DNA from: Voacanga thouarsii
Taxonomy: Eukaryota > Streptophyta > Magnoliopsida > Gentianales > Apocynaceae
Assembly: GCA_026120185.1 (NCBI GenBank)
Contig: JANUWF010003375.1
Span: 3,345,736-3,409,735 of the forward strand
Length of the DNA: 64,000 nt
Reading direction: 5' to 3'
Made by a program: the position numbers and the translations under genes
The notes under the pieces: generated by a model
Seen by the model: only the letters and a program-made list of their open reading frames with translations
What the model was told of the DNA's origin: nothing
Database searches by the model: none
Shown: piece after piece, positions 23,394-35,370 of the stretch
How the letters are laid out: each line of letters starts with the position of its first letter
Position numbering within the stretch: the first letter of the stretch is position 1

Positions 23394-25207
23394 TGAAGGC
23401 ACGGGAAGCGGGAAAACACAGGGCACGCAGCGGAAGCGAACATAAAAAAAATTTAAAAAACATAAGAATAGGCATTCCAGTACAGGGCCGCCGCCTGCTC
23501 TGGCTGCCCTAGCCGGCATCGATTGCGCCCTGTCCAAATCCGAGGATTTAAAATTTTTACCTCTCCTTCTGATTCTCAAAGGTGGCTGGATCGGAACGTG
23601 CGCAACTGGGGTAGGTGTGCTGGTAGAAGCCTCTGGTGCGATTCCTACAAGCCTCCTACTCCTCATTTGCATGTATGTGAATGCCGAACTCTCGGCTTTC
23701 CAATATATGGCCTGCCTAACTACCGTTTGGTGAACAACTAATAGGCTAGGGAATTTTCTGGAGAGAGAGACGCCTGGCCTTTTCCACAGAGAAGAAGCAG
23801 TCTCTTAGATTGTGTGTTCTGTCACAACGACATTATTTCCAATCCTCCTGTTTAACCTAAATAAAACCCTAGGTTAAACTGGATTGGGCCATTGGACTCT
23901 TAGTTTAACCTTTTGGGCTTAATTAATTATTCTAGTTAGAACTAACTTAATGGCCCAACAAATAGTTAATTTTTCCAGCCCAAATAAACCAGTCCAATTA
24001 AACAAGCGTAAGTCAGTTTAGTCCCAGGTTAATCCCTAATTATTCAAACTGGGCCACAGCCCTGAATAATTAATTAACCCACTAAACTAATTGAATTAAT
24101 TTTCTCTCTCTCCATGGACATTTATTTTATTGTAGCCTAATAATTAAATTAGGCTACTTAAATAAAATAAATTCCATTTAATTTAAGATCAATTCCTTAG
24201 CCCGTATTTAATTAGGACTCACGGTCTATACTGGAGACCAAAAGACACACTGCCTTGAATACTAAAATGACCAACATACCCTTTCCATATAAATAGTTAT
24301 ATTTTACATTTTAAATATTTCCTAATATCACCATAAGAAAATATTGACCCAAAGGACAGTGCTGCATTAGCAAAGTCTCTGACCTACAGGTGTAATGACT
24401 AAAATATCCCTCTATACATCGTCGTACATTTAGAGAGAAAAAAGTGTACTAACACCTCTCTAAATGACATCTGCCATCCTTAGGCCTCTAGTCCAATGAT
24501 CCACGACTTTCTGGATTGTTTCCGCTTTTTAAGGGAGCTACCCTAAAGCAAACATCCAAGTCATATTTCCCAGGGCCTTAGATATTAGATCATTCAGACA
24601 ACCATAAGGGGCGATATAGTATAGAAACTATCTTGTACAAGTCTGTCTTAACTAACTAGTCACACATACCCAACATGCAAGTATATTAGCCCTATGATAG
24701 AACCTCAACTATAGCATATCAAAGTATATGCTTCTAGCTTCGTCAGACCACCAACTCATACTCAAGTCATAGAGTACTAGTCCATGTTATAGCGGTAGTA
24801 GTCTAAGTTTCTACCATATAGTATTTTTAGAAACCACTACTACAGGTCCTCTTCTACGTATTCAAAATACGCTTATGTCATGAAGTGAGTGGACTACTCA
24901 CTGGCTAAAGATAAGCCATTCCCCATTTAGAATTCACAACATAATAACCTAAACATGATGAGATTCCCATTCTCATCAATCGATTAAGAACAAATGTTTA
25001 TGTGTTAAGTAACCTGTGATCCATACCTTACTGTGAAAGACCTCCATTCACATGAACCATTTACTTAAACATAATAGGTCTTTTCCAAACGTAATTGTGC
25101 ACACATAAAATTGTAAATTCACAAACAATTTCTAAGAATAAATTCTTTTATTAAAACATTCAATTTTTACATCAGAAACTTAGTTTAAGAGGGCATATTT
25201 CCCAACA
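23394..25207 (-). mobile_element. Copia solo LTR (family B), target duplication TTAAC
   Basis: Runs from 'tgaaggcacggg' to 'catatttcccaaca', flanked by perfect TTAAC at 23389-23393 and 25208-25212. On the minus strand it starts TGTTGGGAAATATGCCC and ends GTGCCTTCA; 1814 bp. It is the only complete copy of family B in the window and the reference for the pieces at 1-920, 34690-35370 and 44020-45352. The GC-rich open frames near 23382-23741 are part of its transcribed end, not genes. Confidence 0.9.
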
Positions 25208-25212
25208 TTAAC

Positions 25213-27248
25213 GTATTCAACTTAATATACAATTTTACTCAATAAAATCCAACCAATTTGAATGACAACATCATATCCAAAGTAAAAAAGAAAATTATAA
25301 CCTTATCATGGGCACACCAATTTCAAAACATCAACAATTTCAACAATTCCAAAAATTCAAACATATATCATTGAGAATCCATTGAAAATCACAAAGATGA
25401 ACTTGAGAAAATATTAAATCTCTCCCCCCACACTTAAATTGGATATTGTCCTCAATGGTCTAAAATATGACACTAAAGTATGACCAAGGGACCAAGAATG
25501 TAAAGAGGGAGAAGAAAATAATACTCCCCAAGGCAGATTAGCTCTAGGACAAGAGAAGTTCATCCTTCATGTAGTTGGAAGAATTATTGCCAATGAAATA
25601 AGCCTACAACAAGAAAAACAAACATACAAGTAAAAGCCTAAAGAGGAATTGAAAGAAAATAAGATAAAAGCTTAATAAAAATCAAAGAAAAAAAAATAGA
25701 AAGTCAAAGTCTTTAAGTCTCCCTCGAAGTAGAGCCTCCAAACGGGCCTCCAGATTGTCTAAAAGAACCACCAAATAGGCCATGACGACCTCCAAATGGA
25801 TCACGAGGTCCTTCTTATCTCAACCAAACACACTTTGCAAATGGTTCTCTTTTCAGTAAAGAACTTTTCCAAACTCTTGATGCCCAAGAAAAAAAACAAG
25901 GAGAATATCTAATGTAGATATCAAAAACACAATGTCAACCAACTTGAATCAACACAACAAAATATCACAAGGAGGCCAAGATTTTCATATTTGCAAAAAT
26001 TTCAGAAAAATGCATAGCTAACTTTTAGAAGCAATCACAAGACTCACGGTCAATTCTATGCATTTTTCTACCACCAAATAAACTCAATAAAGATATGTCC
26101 ATGTCCAGTAAATTTTTCCTCAAAAATACATATACAAAATGCCAAGAATTTCAAGAGGATAAAATCTACCTTACTATGAATAGAGTTTTGCACCAATGTA
26201 GTCCCAATATGTCAGCTTTAAAACTTTGAATTCTGGGGGTAGCATTCGTAGAAGAAGGAAAGCAGTGTGAAGAAGAAAGAAAGAAGAAGACGAAGGGAAC
26301 GGGAGAAAAACATAGAGAAATGAAGGTGGCATTCTAGAGGAATAGGAGAAGAAAAATCAAAAAAGAAAGAGAAATAGAAGAAACAAGACAAAGGAAGAAA
26401 GAAACAAATAAAATAAACAACAAAGAAAGGAATTTTGGGGGGGGGAGGGGGATGTCGGTGCTTCAAGTGACAAACAAGAAAAGCAAAAGAAAAAGGAAAA
26501 AGGAAGAAAAGATAAAATAGGAAGAATTTGGGAAGAAAAGAAAAAGAGTAAGGAAACAAACGAAAAAAGAAAAAAAAACTAACAGAAAGAAAGTTGAAAA
26601 TTGATTTTTTTTTTTTTTTGGTGTCTTTTGTCGAGCAGTGCTGGACTAGTGCCCGGGCCATTTTCTGGCCTGGCGCCATGTTAGCTTTGGCCCTTTTTTT
26701 TTTTTTTTTTTTTTTTTGGTGTGTGTGTGCTTACTTGTTGGGCAGTGCTGGACCGACACCCGAGCCATTTTCTGGCTTGGCGCCAGGTCAGCTTTGGCCT
26801 AATTTTTTTTTTTCGTTTTTCATTTTCTTTTTTCTTTTTTTTTTTAAAAAAAATAAGAACTATCCTAATGCATGGATACAGTACATTTAAAATAAGAATG
26901 CATAAATTAAAAATTAGACTACCATTAAAATAATAATCATAAGAGTAATAAAAAAATAAAAATAAAAATAAATTAGTTCACCAAAAATATCGTGTTGGTG
27001 TACATAAAAAAGTCCAAACCTAAAAATAAAAAGAGTTAGTTGAGACTCAAAATTATTAACATAAAAACCATCAAATTAAAACTACAATTAGTACATATAT
27101 TTCACATTAATCTTAGGTTAGTAAAATTAAATAACTAAATATACAACATATACAAACATACAAAGATGAGTTAGTACTTATCAACATGTATCTACCTATT
27201 TACATTTTTACATGGCTAAATCAATGAAATCCATGCATTCATGATATT
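25213..27248 (-). other. ATH2 internal region, 5' part
   Basis: Contains a purine-tract-like block near 25422-25458 (minus strand 'taagtgtggggggag'), the tail of a glycine-rich frame at 25713-25812, long homopolymer and GA-rich tracts (26218-26600; poly-T at 26606-26620 and 26694-26717), and two GC-rich 'tggcgcca' islands at 26640-26800. Large open frames over the GA- and T-rich tracts are low-complexity artefacts. Confidence 0.5.
25713..25812 (-). pseudogene. Glycine/phenylalanine-rich protein tail in ATH2
   Basis: Minus strand reads GPRDPFGGRHGLFGGSFRQ and continues with a third FGG repeat to a stop at 25713-25715. Three FGG motifs in 33 residues point to a real, low-complexity C-terminus, perhaps the nucleic-acid-binding end of a gag-like protein. 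The rest of the protein upstream is not recoverable. Confidence 0.45.
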
Positions 27249-27253
27249 GTTCC

Positions 27254-28955
27254 TATTAGTGTTGTGTCCTAGAGGCAATCACTTATACATTGTATATGAC
27301 ACATTTTATTTTAATAAAAGGCATTATTTATCTTACAGTTTCAGTTGTTTACTTTTAAGTAATATAACTGTTCGATAAAGTCCCTAGTACAACACTGTGT
27401 TAAGGAAATCATAATAGAGATCATGATATGAGATTTCTACTACATTGTATAGTGTTAGTACTTAAATAGTTCCGAGTCGTAGTATTAATGAGAGAGAACA
27501 TCATTAATGTGTTAGACTTCCTGATTTGATCAGATAGTGGTTCTTATATCCGTGAGTATTGAGATACTCAAAGTTAACACACGGATGCTTGTTAATGGAA
27601 CAAGTTCATTGGATGACCTAGCTTTGAGATAATCACATGGATAACTATTTAGTGTCAGTGATATAATTTCAATATAGCAAACGTGCAAGTATCCTTAGAC
27701 TTGAGATCTCCAAGGTACTTTGTTTGCTAAGTATTGTACTTTGATTCCAATCTCCGGAGCTCGATCGAGGGCCGCCTATGGGATGGATATTGGGTACATT
27801 GTGGGATAAACAAAAGTAGTTGAGAGGGTCAATAAAGGATTCACCACTCTTAATAGTAGGGGAGAATATCCTCACGGCCACTTGTAGGAATTACTACTCG
27901 AGAAGTCCTTGGCCAAGGCGATTATGTGTTGAAAATATTTCCAATCGATACACATCTACAGTAGTGGGTTCCTGGTACAAGTACTATCCTATTCGGGCCA
28001 GAATTAATTCTAGAGGGAGTTGACACTAATTTTGTACTCCAAACCGAATGAGATATTGTATGGTGAAAGGAGTTAATTGCACTGAAGTTTGTTATTGAAG
28101 GGTTCATGTCAAGCCATTTGACTTCCTCGACTCTTAGGTGGTCATGATGTGTTGCTAGATACTGCTTATGATATGGGAATATGAGTTTATTAATTGATGA
28201 ATTAATAAACCAATCCTGATTAGAATTAATAGAATTAGTTCTAATTAATTATGGATTATTAATCTCAAAGACATTTGGATTAATTCATGTTCGCTACCAA
28301 TTGATTTGGAAACCTAATAGGTCACATGCAATAGAGGATTATATACTCAAGATATTATTTGATAACATAATGGAGTTGATTGAGAGAAAGAGAAGTTGTT
28401 GTGGATAAATTATAATTAGTTATAATTTGTGGTCCAAATTGTAATTGTGAGAACTTGATGTTTCCAATTACAATTAGGGAACTCTAATTATTTTAGAATT
28501 CCAGACTTTTAGTGATATTTTTGGTTTTATGATGATATAACTGAAAAACCCTAGAGTGGAATTCACATGAAAAATTTGCAGCCACCTAAACCTTCTCTTC
28601 TTCTTCTATCTCTCTCGATTGTTCTTGTGAAGAACCCTAGCCGCCATCTTTTTCTACCAACACAGGAAATTTTGGTGCTTGAGTATTTCTCTATGTGGAT
28701 TACTGTTAGAAGTAATTACACACTGTGATTATAGTGGTTAGACGTTCAACTCTCGTGAAGTTGGATCAAGAGGATTGTTGGATTGCGCCTCGACTTGAAG
28801 AAGAAATTTTTATTCTTTAGACGATCAAAAAAAGTAAAAGGTGTTACCTTTATTATCTTTATGTCTTGTTTTTCACACATAGGCGAGTCCTGGGATGGTA
28901 TCTCATTTTATTCTTCCGCTGCGCCGTATAGGATACGAGCTTGAGATACCCAACA
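27254..28955 (+). mobile_element. Copia solo LTR (family A), target duplication GTTCC
   Basis: 1702 bp from 'tattagtgttgtgtcc' (the initial TG has mutated to TA; compare TGTTAGTG at the end of COP2) to 'gagatacccaaca'. GTTCC flanks it at 27249-27253 and 28956-28960. It sits inside the ATH2 primer-binding site. A TA-rich promoter-like area and a 'ggtgttacctttatt' near its end are typical for this LTR type. Confidence 0.88.
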
Positions 28956-28981
28956 GTTCCCTGGCAACGGTGCCAAAAACT
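28956..28981 (-). other. ATH2 primer-binding site, cut by the solo LTR
   Basis: Minus strand AAGTTTTTGGCACCGTTGCCAG then GGAAC, the tRNA-Asp type site. The matching leader resumes at 27248 leftwards, beyond the inserted LTR. Confidence 0.78.
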
Positions 28982-30795
28982 TGATGTATAAATTTTGGGC
29001 ATATAAAAATCAATAAAATTAAATCCATCACTTAGTCAAGTTTTAGTTAAAACATTAATCCCAAAATACATATACGAGCAAGTATACTCATTGCAAGTAT
29101 AGCAAAGCATAGGGAATTAACGAGTATCCATCCCCAAAGGAACAAGTACATACTAATAACTTTTCATTCACTATTTAACCAACTCAAATAAAGTAGTAAG
29201 ATAAAAATAAGGAAAATAAAGAAGTATATACAATTCAAGGATGTGAAAATATGTAATTAGACAAATATTCTTGAAAACATGACTATGAACAACTTAGCAA
29301 TTATCACAATCAATTATTATCCTGGCATCATGAATGATTTAATATAGACCCACTTCATTTGCAATCCATGAAATTACTATCTTCTAGTTAAATTGGTGAA
29401 CATATTCTGTCTCAACTATCTTGTCCAAAAGATGTATTAAAATCAATTCTCATATAAAACTCTATATTCTAGGTGATATAAAACATGAAATTAGTCAATG
29501 AATCCATATTCTAGCAATCATCAACCAACATTTGATTACGAATGTCCTAAACAATTAACCCTTTTTCCAAGCAAGTTAAGAGATAACAAATATGAAATTA
29601 ATTAGATTAAAACCATTATCAATTTCTTTTTCAAGCAAGTTAACAATAAGATAATTAATCAATTTCGTAATAAAATAAGTAATCAAATACCAAGAAAAAT
29701 AATTAATTCATCAAAGAACTAAATTAACTCAAAATCATAAATCCAAGAATAATATCGAAATATAATTAAAGAATTAAATTCATCATTGTTCTAGAAAAAG
29801 AAAACAAAAGAAAGAGATAAATACTCATAGACAAGACTCTCAACTTCCAATGAAAACTCTTCCAAGAATCAATGGTCCTTGAGTAATTTCTCTAGAGAAA
29901 ATATTAGTGGTGCACTCTAAAAATATGTTTAAGTTTCTACATTGTGCATCCCTATTTTTCTACATAAATAGCCTTTATTTATAGGCTTACCAATTTGCTA
30001 AAATAATTCTAAGTAAAGAAGAAGTAATTTTCTCAAAATCCACAACAAAAATGAAGTAGTAATTTCCTAATAAAATTCTAAAGAAAAAATAAAAAAGGTC
30101 CACTGAAAAGAACTAGAAAACAATTGGAAGCTTGATTTTGTCTTTATGTACTGAGCACATTCTTTTCTTGAATTTGGCTTCACCGAGCCATTGACAACCA
30201 AGCCAACGAAATTGCTGAAGCTACCGAGCCAATGAAGTTAAAATTTCTTCTCTTGCTGTTGCATCGGCTCATCTGAGCCGCGAACCAAGCCATTTTAATT
30301 CTTCTTCTTATACTGTCTTCTCGCTGAGCCGCGGCTTAGCTTTACACATTTTGGGCATGATACAATTTTGTCCTTTTCCTCTTTTTGATTCATTTCTTTG
30401 CTTTTCCTTCTTGGCCCACCGATTTTTGTTCTTTTTGTTCTTTTCTGTTTTGTTTCCTTTTGTTCTTTGTTGGGTCAACCAAGTTGTGCCTTTGAGCTGT
30501 TGTCTCTTTTTTCTTTCCAATTTCCAATTTCTCTGTTTCATCTATTTTTTTTGCTTTGCTTTGTTCTTCCAGTTTAAGACTGGCGCCAGGTCCATCTTCT
30601 TGGCCTGGTGCTAGGTTTGTACTGGAAAATTACACAATTAGCTCTAAATTTCACCTATTTTTGCATAAAATTACAAAAAAGTATTTTTATAAGTGAAATA
30701 TCAAATTGGAAGGAATATGACTAGTTATTACTTTAAAAGTGTCTCAAATTAGCCTCAAATAACTAGGAAAATAATGATGATCTTAGCCCCTATCA
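28982..30795 (-). mobile_element. ATH2 5' LTR (right)
   Basis: 1814 bp partner of 20739-22537, with the GC-rich island near 30578-30625. Confidence 0.85.
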
Positions 30796-30800
30796 CTTAT

Positions 30801-30995
30801 TGAGCCATGTTTTTGAGTACATGCTTTAAATATTCTATCTTAATCTCATAAGCACTCTTTGAGTCCTATAATGAGAGAATGCATTTCTGAGAAAAATATT
30901 CTAGTTTCTCTCAGTCTAACATGTTTATACTGTACATATCATTGTTTTTATATTGCAATCCCATCAAGTTTGTCATCACTCAAAAAGGAAAAGAT
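30801..30995 (+). other. SIR1 3' end with polypurine tract
   Basis: Continuation of SIR1 after ATH2. 'aaaaaggaaaagat' at 30982-30995 directly precedes the 3' LTR and, with the preceding 'tcatcactc', fits the Sirevirus purine-tract pattern. Confidence 0.75.
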
Positions 30996-32281
30996 TGTTA
31001 GCCCTGATGGCATTCTTTTGTGTTTTTACTTATGAAAAACATTGATGATGACTAACTTACTTACATGTGATAGGACATGTTTAACTCCAGTTCTTTCAAG
31101 GCATGCAAATAAGGTTGCTAAGCAATTGTTTAGGAAATGGAATCCAAAGTGGTGATTGATCAAGTACATCTTCAACCTAAGAGCTCCCAAGATCTTGAAG
31201 TCATTCTCGAAGATCTTTAGACTAGGAATTGTGGCTAAGCTATTACCTGTAAAATTCCTATGTCGTTTTAACTTATGATTTAATTTATTTCTACCTTGAA
31301 GCACACAAGAAAAAAGATTTCAAAGTATTAAGTATTTAGAATTTTGAATTGAGTAATTTGGATAGCTCTACATCCAAATGTTTCGTCTAAAACTTTGTGA
31401 ACAGTGTCAAAATGTTTCTATCTAGAAAAGTGCCATTTTGGACTCATCTTTTGGACGCATCCTCGTCTGATCCTTGAGTCCAAAGCTCTGGAAAATCTAA
31501 TAGTGTGAAACTAGTCATTTCTAGTTGTTGGAGCTTTACTTTTTACTTCTATAAAAGGTTTCAAAACTCGATTTTAAAGATGATTTTTTGTCTTATCTTT
31601 CTAAGAAACACTATTATTCTCTAGAATACAAAAATCTCCCTTTTTATTAGTGCTTCAAAGTAAAATTAAATTGCTTTAAAAGGTAAAGGTTGTCTGTGTG
31701 CATTGGTCTGTTCTTTTGCTCAAAAGTGTGAGCTATTTCTGTTCATTTCGATAATCCTTCTTGTGTATCAATGCTGTGGTGTAAAACTCATTTGGGATGT
31801 CCCTTGATTTGTTTATCAATGATTGAGAGGCTTTGGTAAAACAAAGTGTGGTGATCCTCTTATGTAATTGGTGTAGTTAGACACCATTATGTTGGCCGAG
31901 CTTAATGAAATCTAGTTTAAAATCCTTAAGTGTGAGTATGGTAGTAGATGTAGATCTTGGTAGATCAAACCACTATAAATCTTGTGTTCATGCTTTCCAC
32001 ATTTATTTTGACAGGCTGCGAACTTCTTCGCTTGAAAGTTTTCAAATCATTCAAAAGAAATCTTTATGATTCTCACCAACCTATTTTCTTTCTTGTATTA
32101 ATTACATATCTCTTGTCTCATCTCAATTAGATTGTACTTGGACTTTAAGACGGTCCAAAAGCTCCTTGTTGTATCACTAGCAAACTCTTCGATTTGAAAT
32201 ACAAAAGGAGGATTTCAAAAATAGTTTTTGAAAAGTGTTTTAAATTTGCCAAACCTGATTCACCCCCTCTAAGGTTTTTCA
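30996..32281 (+). mobile_element. SIR1 3' LTR
   Basis: 1286 bp, TGTTAGCCC to GGTTTTTCA, paired with 11856-13149. Confidence 0.88.
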
Positions 32282-32286
32282 AGCTC

Positions 32287-33192
32287 AATTCCATATAAAC
32301 ATGAAATTAGCCAATAACCCTTTATTCAAGGTGAAATCAACTAATCTTTGATTACTTTAGTCCTATAATCGTAACTTCATCACGCAAATCCATTAAGATT
32401 TAACAAATACAAAATCAATGTAATAAAAGTCCTAACATCATTGTCCCAAGTCAATTAGAAGAACTTGCATCAATAACCAATGATAAGAAGTAATCAAATA
32501 CCAAAGACGATAAAGAATTGATCAAATAACTAAATCAACATGAAACCATGAATCCAAAATAATGTTAATTTACAATAAAAACATTGAATACATCATTGTT
32601 AAAGAAAAAGAAAAGAAAGATAAAAGAAAGCACTCATTGACAAGCCTTTTTCTTCTCTCTTGAAGATTCTCTTGAACAACACTCCTTGGTGAATTCCTCC
32701 TTCAATGAGTGTTTGGAATTTTAGCTCTTGGATCTACACATAATTCCTTGTATTTTCTTTTGCTTTTATAGGTCTCTTGGATTCTAAATTCATTGCTTGG
32801 GAAGTTTTGGCCGAGTAGGATTCAAAAAATACCATAATCATTGGAAAATTCTTAAATTTGTGCATAGAATTTTGGCATCCCAGAACGAGCCTAGCGCCGG
32901 GTCCAGTCGACCCACCTGGCGCTAGGTGCACTTTGCTCCTACTCTGAATTTTGCCTATTTTCCTATGGCCATCTAGAATGGACCTGGTTCTTGGTCCACT
33001 TGCCAGACATGGTGCCAGGTGTACTTAGCAAAATCTTCAGTTTTGCTTGAATTTAACTCAATTCTGCACAAATTCGTCAAAAACACTTTTTAAAAGCAAA
33101 ATGTCAAATAGAAAGAAATATGCATAGTTATTGCAATGAAAGTATCTCAAAAAACCTCAAATATTTAGGAAAATAATAGTGATTTTAACCCC

Positions 33193-33195
<3 letters not shown>
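32287..33195 (-). mobile_element. ATH1 5' LTR, right piece
   Basis: Resumes ATH1 after the AGCTC duplication. Its last 400 bp match 8189-8588. The terminal 'cccctatca' has merged into an (AT)n tract. Confidence 0.78.
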
Positions 33196-33231
<36 letters not shown>

Positions 33232-33501
33232 GTATGTATATATAAGTTTTTTTCCTAATCAATCTATACGTATATAATCATTTAATAAAAATAATGATAT
33301 AAATAACTATCATATACATTTTTAAAATTTTATAAATGTACAAAATAGTTTATTACATTAAATAATGTTGTTTCATAGAGAATTTAATATAATTATTATA
33401 TTTTTTATAATATTAATGTTTTAAAAATAAAAAAACAAAATTTGAGAATAGTTAAAATAAAAAAAAAAGATTTGACCAATTTGATGTGTATATATGTATA
33501 C

Positions 33502-33533
<32 letters not shown>

Positions 33534-33892
33534 GTATGTATATATTTGTATATCTATATATATGTGTATATTTATATATAATATATATGTTTACATATGT
33601 GTGTGTGTGTGTGTGTGTGTATTTATATTATACATACATAGATACATATATATATATATATATATCCATAAATATATATTCATATATATATATATGTAAA
33701 TCATTTAATAAAAAATGGTATAATTAACGATTTATAAACTTTTAAATTCTACAAATGTACAAAATAATTTATTATATTGAATAATATGATTTTGTAGTAA
33801 ATTTAATATGATTATTATATTTTGTTATAATATTAATATTAGGAAAAAAATACACAAGAATGTTGAAATAGTTTAAATAAAAAAAATGGAAT
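33195..33892. repeat. Microsatellite cluster with two long direct repeats
   Basis: (TA)n at 33193-33219, (GTAT)n to about 33238, (CATA/TA)n at 33497-33540, (TG)n at 33597-33621 and (TA)n at 33645-33664. On either side of the central tracts lie two diverged copies of about 210 bp (33275-33480 and 33697-33890) sharing 'aaatcatttaataaaaa' and 'aatgtacaaaata'. Open frames here are microsatellite translations, not genes. Confidence 0.75.
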
Positions 33893-34143
33893 AGAACTAG
33901 GCACTTGACTTAGCTCAGCAGCTAAGTCTCAACCTCCCCACATGGGAGGTCTGGTGTTCGATTCTCGCTGGGCGACAATATCTTGAGTTATCCAAGGCTG
34001 CGATTTGCTGTGGCTACTATAGGAGTATAGCTGTGGTCTACAAAGGCCTGTGGCTGCAATCCGGTATAGCTGGTCCACAAAGTGGGTTGTGTGGACCATA
34101 GCTCATTAAAAATCATTTTAAAACCAAAAAAAAAAAAAAAAAA
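33893..34143 (+). mobile_element. tRNA-derived SINE
   Basis: An RNA polymerase III promoter is readable: box A 'tagctcagcag' at 33911-33921 and box B 'ggtgttcgattctc' at 33953-33966. A tRNA-unrelated body follows and a run of 18 A ends at 34143. Length of about 250 bp is typical of plant SINEs. Target duplications are not clear, so the 5' end is approximate. Confidence 0.75.
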
Positions 34144-34300
34144 CCCTTTAGCGAGGAATTTTATTTTGAAGTTTGTAGCTAAAGGGTGCCAGACCCCTTT
34201 GGCGAGGATGCTTTTTTCCTCATTGAAGGCCTTTAACTAGGAAAGTTTGGCCTTCAGCGAGGAAAAAATTTTGTTACCAAAGGCCATTTTTCTTGTAGTG
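34144..34300 (-). mobile_element. End of a CACTA (En/Spm-type) DNA transposon
   Basis: Read on the minus strand from 34300 it starts CACTACAAGAAAAATGGCC, the classic CACTA terminal inverted repeat. Inside are repeated subterminal 'gcgagga' motifs (34150-34157, 34202-34208, 34257-34263), as expected of transposase-binding repeats. The other end is not in the window and the SINE abuts the fragment, so this is a remnant. Confidence 0.75.
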
Positions 34301-34689
34301 TTTTATTTTTCAAAATTAAATATTTAAATATTGAGACTTTACTCTTCTAACATCAAATTTATTCAACGAGCTGTATAAAATGTAGAACCAGTATATACTT
34401 TATATTAGATATGAAAATGTAATATTTTTCCATTTGGATTTGTATGTCTTATTTTGACATGACATAAAAATTTAAAAGAGTATTTGACTATACTAAATTA
34501 TTATCTTACCTTTTATAACTAGAAAATCATTGGTAAGATCCATATGTTAGTTTAGCTTATGTTTCTTACACAAAGAAGATTACTTGTAAAAGTTTTTTAA
34601 AAAAAACTTATTTAAAAAAAGGAATATTTACTTTCAAATATTTCAAAATAAAAAAGGAATATTTTTGAAGAAACAATAGCCATCACACT
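34301..34689. other. AT-rich stretch, nothing recognised
   Basis: No open frame, repeat or promoter that I can support. Confidence 0.4.
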
Positions 34690-35370
34690 TGACCTTGGTG
34701 GGCCAAGGATTTCCCAATTAGTCCAAAATTAATTAACTAGCTCTCTTATTAATTAATTTATCTACTTGGATCTAATATAAAATTACCTATGACAATTAAT
34801 TAATAAACCAATTTAATTAAATAGGTCTAATAAATTATTCTAGCCCAAATAAATAAATAATTGGATTATTAGAATAATTCTTTTAATATTAATTTCATTC
34901 ATTAAGCCCATATAGTAAATTAAATTACTAAGGTTACTTGAGTTAATCTGGAGACCAAAAGACATATTTTTCTTGGCTACTAAAAAGACTAAAATAACCT
35001 TTCTAATAAATAGTTGTATTTTATCATTTGAAATATTCTATTTATCACCATATAGAAATATTGACTTCAAAAATAATATTGCAACTGTAGTGTATCCGAC
35101 CTACAGGTGTAATAACAAAAATACCCTTCTATGTAACACCTAACATTGAGATAGGAAATTATATCTAATGACATCCACCATCATTTGATATCTAATTCGA
35201 TAATCCGTAACTTATAGTATGTACTCACTTATCTCAGGGAGTTTCTCAAAAACATACATACCTAACCACGTTTCCTAGGACTCTGGATTATTTAAATTAT
35301 CTTGGACAATCATAATGGGGTGATTAATCTCTACTAAATAGAGTATATAAACTCTATTGTATATGTAAAA
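34690..35370 (-). mobile_element. Copia LTR fragment (family B)
   Basis: Shares in order 'agcccaaataaa', 'ctggagaccaaaagaca', 'tttatcaccatata' and 'ccgacctacaggtgtaat' with 24000-24400 of the full solo LTR. Both ends are lost. Confidence 0.65.

Larger units (their letters stand above)
20739..30795 (-). mobile_element. ATH2: Athila-type non-autonomous Gypsy element inside SIR1
   Basis: Left (3') LTR 20739-22537 and right (5') LTR 28982-30795 share starts 'tgatgtataaattttggg' and ends 'ctatca'. The flanks are CTCAT (20734-20738) and CTTAT (30796-30800), a 5-bp duplication with one change. The purine tract is at 22538-22553 and the primer site at 28956-28981 (minus strand). With its two nested solo LTRs removed, the internal region is only about 2.9 kb and lacks protease, RT and integrase. 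LTR divergence of roughly a tenth by eye makes it younger than SIR1 by position but still old. Confidence 0.83.
11856..32281 (+). mobile_element. SIR1: Sirevirus-like Copia retrotransposon, split by ATH2
   Basis: Two LTRs (11856-13149 and 30996-32281), a tRNA-Met primer site, gag, protease, integrase, reverse transcriptase and RNase H in Copia order, a further ORF beyond RNase H, and a polypurine tract. The duplicated target AGCTC is perfect (11851-11855 and 32282-32286). ATH2 (20739-30795) inserted near its 3' end; removing it leaves about 10.4 kb, a normal Sirevirus size. The long gag region with a CCHC knuckle and a second knuckle-like motif, plus the extra 3' ORF, favour the Sirevirus group. 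The LTRs differ at roughly one site in eight by eye, so the insertion is old. All coding parts are dead. Confidence 0.85.
8189..33195 (-). mobile_element. ATH1: Athila-type, probably non-autonomous Gypsy element, split by SIR1
   Basis: Minus-strand element: 5' LTR at 11366-11855 continuing at 32287-33195, primer-binding site at 11343-11363, internal region 8605-11342, and a truncated 3' LTR at 8189-8588. The internal region, about 2.8 kb, shows no protease, reverse transcriptase, RNase H or integrase. It holds one broken frame of unknown type (10165-10949). The primer site fits tRNA-Asp, as used by plant Athila/Tat elements. SIR1 inserted into the 5' LTR, duplicating AGCTC (11851-11855 and 32282-32286). 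The right end runs into an (AT)n tract at about 33195, so its own target duplication cannot be read. Confidence 0.72.

Noticed and set aside
23382..23741. Opposed open frames at the start of a solo LTR
   Set aside because: Both fall in the GC-rich transcribed end of a family-B LTR.
26218..26933. Long open frames on both strands (up to 153 codons)
   Set aside because: They cover GA-rich and poly-T tracts of ATH2; phenylalanine or serine runs reflect base composition, not a protein.
33442..33727. Open frames of alternating Tyr/Ile
   Set aside because: Pure translation of (TA)n, (CATA)n and (TG)n microsatellites.
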